Origin: Tolypothrix sp. PCC 7712
GTDB lineage: Bacteria; Cyanobacteriota; Cyanobacteriia; Cyanobacteriales; Nostocaceae
Assembly: GCF_025860405.1 (NCBI RefSeq)
Contig: NZ_CP063786.1
Span: forward strand, 150,778-214,777
Reading direction: 5' to 3'
Length of the DNA stretch: 64,000 nt
A program made the translations under genes and the position numbers. The notes beneath the pieces were generated by a model, which did no database searches, was not told where the DNA came from, and saw nothing but the letters and a program-made list of their open reading frames with translations. Shown piece by piece: positions 62,111 through 64,000 of the stretch (position 1 is its first letter; each line of letters opens with the position of its first letter).

Positions 62111-62302
62111 ATGACTAATTTTTCTTCTACTTCAGTGTTGCGGAAGACCGCAGGTCTTACTTTGTCTAAACCGGTACAAGTAACACTTTATATGCTGCTA
62201 TCTTCTTTGGTTATCTGGACTGTTTTGTTCTCTACCTATCCTGCGGCTCATAACACGGCACATTCAGCGCGTCACCACACTTTAGGTGTTGCGTGTCATT
62301 AA
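62111..62302 (+). CDS. cbtB: CbtB family cobalt transporter subunit
   Basis: 63 residues with one membrane segment (VTLYMLLSSLVIWTVLFST) and a His-rich end (AAHNTAHSARHHTLGVACH), the CbtB pattern. CbtB normally pairs with the larger CbtA; none is in view. It is closed by two hairpins. Confidence 0.8.
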   Translation: MTNFSSTSVLRKTAGLTLSKPVQVTLYMLLSSLVIWTVLFSTYPAAHNTAHSARHHTLGVACH

Positions 62303-62310
62303 ATTATCAT

Positions 62311-62344
62311 AATCTCAAGATTTTTCGGATATATGAGATTTTGC
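62311..62344 (+). terminator. Terminator after cbtB
   Basis: AATCTCA (62311-62317) pairs with TGAGATT (62334-62340), then TT. Confidence 0.5.
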
Positions 62345-62374
62345 TAAAACACTCGATACAATAACGCCACGAGG

Positions 62375-62400
62375 ATGGCGCGAAATCTGCGCCATTTTTT
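62375..62400 (+). terminator. Second hairpin after cbtB
   Basis: ATGGCGC (62375-62381) pairs with GCGCCAT (62389-62395), followed by TTTTT. Confidence 0.7.
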
Positions 62401-62607
62401 GAGATAGAAGTAATTTCAAGTTTTGTAAAGTAAAGATACTTTGTCTTTCATCTCTGCATTATTTTGCTTTGATTTCATACCATCTCTAATTTATTGTCAA
62501 TATTTTTACTGGAATTCTTCACTCTGTAGTGAATAGAAGCTGATAAGGTAACTTTTGCTGACAACTATCAAATATTAACCGAAGATACATAGTTTACGTA
62601 AGGTTTT

Positions 62608-63774
62608 ATGAAAAAATATCGACTGTTTGGGGCGATCAGTGCTGTTTGTGTTGCGTTGTCAATTCTTTATTCCTTTGTAGGAGTTTCCCAAACTCCTATA
62701 CCCAGAGTACAACTCTCTACTAACCCACCTTTAGAACAGATTCATCCCTTTGAAGCAGGAACAGATAAACCACAATCTCCCGTTACACTAACGCTACAAG
62801 CTCTTGATGCTATAGGTAAACCCTTAGAAAATACCAAAATTAGCTTACAAATTCTGACACCACCACCTAATCCTTGGTTGACTACAGATTTCCCCATTGT
62901 CGAGGGAACAAAATTACTACAAATGGATGCGGCTGCACCTGATGGTAAGTTAGAAATTCAGCAGATGTTACCTATCCGTGGGAACTACCAACTGCGGGTA
63001 AATGTGTCACCCTTAGTAGCAAATGCTTTTACCCCCTATGAACAAACCTTGAATTTGAATATCCAAGAAAATCCAGTTAAATACAAATATTTTGCTGTTT
63101 TTGCAGCTATCTTACTATCAGTTGGATTATTAGGTGGTTGGGTTATCGGCGGACAAGAAGAACTACGACAAGGAGAAATTGCGCCGCAATCTGTGCGTCT
63201 TTTGTTAAGTGCATTGACAGTGGTGGCTATAGTAACTTTATTGTTTATTAACATTAGTGCAGAAGTTGCAGAGGCTCACGGTAGTGGACACTCAAGCGGT
63301 AAAGAAGAAATCGCACCATCAGTCCAAAAATCTCAAGGGTTGGAAGTCCGTGTTGAGGGAAATAAAAGCGCAACGGTAGGAAAACTTGCTAATTTGATAG
63401 TAAATGTTAAAGATGCTGCCACAAGACAACCCATCAAGGATGTAGTGTTGCAGGTGAAGGCGATCGCCTTAGAAGATAATTTAACAGTCTTTGCCTACAA
63501 GGGAGTTACTGACCAAGAAGGTAAGTTAACGTGGCAAGAGCAATTTTTTGATGGCGCACCTCACAAAGTTGAGGTCGAAGCAACTCCTAGCCCTGGATCT
63601 AAGCGTCAATTTCCACTGGTGAAAGTCGCACAAGAAGTTGAAGTTGAAGGAATTGCACCGCCAATGTACATCCGGTTGATTGGTTTATTCTACTTTACTG
63701 CTATTGTCGGCATTGGTATGGCGATGGGATTGCTAATACAGCACCGACGAAAACCACAAGCTGGGGCAAATTAA
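62608..63774 (+). CDS. Membrane protein with extracytoplasmic beta domains
   Basis: 388 residues. A hydrophobic start (LFGAISAVCVALSILYSFVG) acts as signal or anchor. An Ig-like beta domain follows (VTLTLQALDAIGKPLENTK), then two membrane segments around residues 158-218, a His-rich loop (EAHGSGHSSGKEEIAPS), a second beta domain (KLANLIVNVKDAATRQPIKD) and a C-terminal membrane segment (GLFYFTAIVGIGMAMGLLIQ). No family recognised with confidence. Its place after cbtB suggests a metal-related role. Confidence 0.65.
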   Translation: MKKYRLFGAISAVCVALSILYSFVGVSQTPIPRVQLSTNPPLEQIHPFEAGTDKPQSPVTLTLQALDAIGKPLENTKISLQILTPPPNPWLTTDFPIVEGTKLLQMDAAAPDGKLEIQQMLPIRGNYQLRVNVSPLVANAFTPYEQTLNLNIQENPVKYKYFAVFAAILLSVGLLGGWVIGGQEELRQGEIAPQSVRLLLSALTVVAIVTLLFINISAEVAEAHGSGHSSGKEEIAPSVQKSQGLEVRVEGNKSATVGKLANLIVNVKDAATRQPIKDVVLQVKAIALEDNLTVFAYKGVTDQEGKLTWQEQFFDGAPHKVEVEATPSPGSKRQFPLVKVAQEVEVEGIAPPMYIRLIGLFYFTAIVGIGMAMGLLIQHRRKPQAGAN

Positions 63775-63890
63775 AAGCATCAAGGCTTAACACTACGCCG
63801 TATCAATATTCCTAAAATGCCTAGTCCTAAGAATACAGCACTAGCGATCGCCGGGATATTCCACTCTTGTTTAGTCGTTGAGCAGCGTAT

Positions 63891-64000
63891 TCAATTCTCA
63901 TCTGTTGATGAACAGACAAGTTGCTTTCGTTCTCCTGTCAAGGGTAAGTGAAGGATGAAAGTGCTACCCTTACCAACTTGGCTTTGCAACTGTATACTAC
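63891..64000 (-). CDS. Histidine kinase, C-terminal end (cut by the window)
   Basis: The last 36 codons on the minus strand read SIQLQSQVGKGSTFILHLPL, then TGERKQLVCSSTDEN and TGA at 63891. This is the standard end of a histidine kinase ATP-binding domain and differs from the kinase at 42268. The rest of the gene lies beyond the right edge. Confidence 0.7.
   Translation of the reverse strand, partial: SIQLQSQVGKGSTFILHLPLTGERKQLVCSSTDEN

Noticed and set aside
63780..63890. Frame after the terminal kinase stop encoding IPAIASAVFLGLGILGILIRR
   Set aside because: It is a 36-codon continuation with a membrane-like segment but has no start codon or ribosome site; possibly the tail of a lost gene, not enough to annotate.
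1..64000. CRISPR array, tRNA, rRNA or iteron-type origin
   Set aside because: No regularly spaced repeats, tRNA-like cloverleaf, rRNA text or iteron cluster was seen; a short origin could still be missed.

Overview
The window is part of a large plasmid from a filamentous, Nostoc-like cyanobacterium. The evidence is the many GCGATCGC (HIP1) octamers, cyanobacterial protein families (DUF2808, DUF305/CopM-like, RppA/RppB-like sensors), Nostoc-type palindromic repeats inside genes, a ParA/ParB pair, and a near-complete set of replication accessory genes. No rRNA, tRNA, CRISPR array or chromosomal housekeeping operon was seen.

Part 1 (about 1-42.1 kb) is a plasmid backbone read almost entirely from the + strand. 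It begins with a large unrecognised protein, a degenerate PD-(D/E)XK-like protein, a DpdA-like (DNA 7-deazaguanine transglycosylase-like) protein fused to a DUF6884-like domain, and an HNH-like protein. A divergent FolD-like enzyme and a GT2 glycosyltransferase follow, then a MrfA/YprA-like helicase split by an IS701-like element. Next is a PrimPol primase whose operon continues into a PRTRC-like cassette: proteins E and C (ubiquitin-like), an F-position protein, B (E2-like), A (JAB) and ThiF (E1-like). A nuclease-like protein, an adenine-type DNA methyltransferase and a DUF5895-like protein lead to the replisome: sliding clamp DnaN, DnaX (gamma form), a compact family B DNA polymerase, HolA, HolB, SSB, an SSB-tail protein, ParA and ParB. 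No DnaE-type polymerase is present here. Four backbone proteins, including the family B polymerase and PRTRC protein E, carry a QLSLF-type clamp-binding peptide at a terminus. This suggests a clamp-centred hybrid replisome in which the PRTRC system takes part. Eight backbone genes share an upstream element, ACCAC-N6-10-CTWACGCA, about 30-40 nt before the start codon. Intrinsic terminators or hairpins sit between most of these genes.

Part 2 (about 34.9-39.1 kb) is a small insert containing a Firmicutes-like ABC exporter. A 28-codon leader peptide and an intrinsic terminator precede it and look like a ribosome-mediated attenuator.

Part 3 (42.2-64 kb) is a metal and stress island: an RppA/RppB-like two-component system, a cysteine-synthase-like/SbnA-like enzyme with a MATE exporter, UspA, membrane proteins, a Cu(I) P-type ATPase, a CopM-like DUF305 protein, three DUF2808 proteins, a lipoprotein, an Nramp transporter, CbtB and a second sensor kinase cut by the window edge. 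Six tandem operators (TTTCAT-N5-TTTCAT) in this island define a probable regulon of the two-component system. The island also holds much debris: a CusA remnant with a large internal deletion, a YHS-domain fragment, a thioredoxin-like pseudogene with two stops, a truncated DUF2808 gene, an amber-interrupted small membrane gene and MITE-like repeats.
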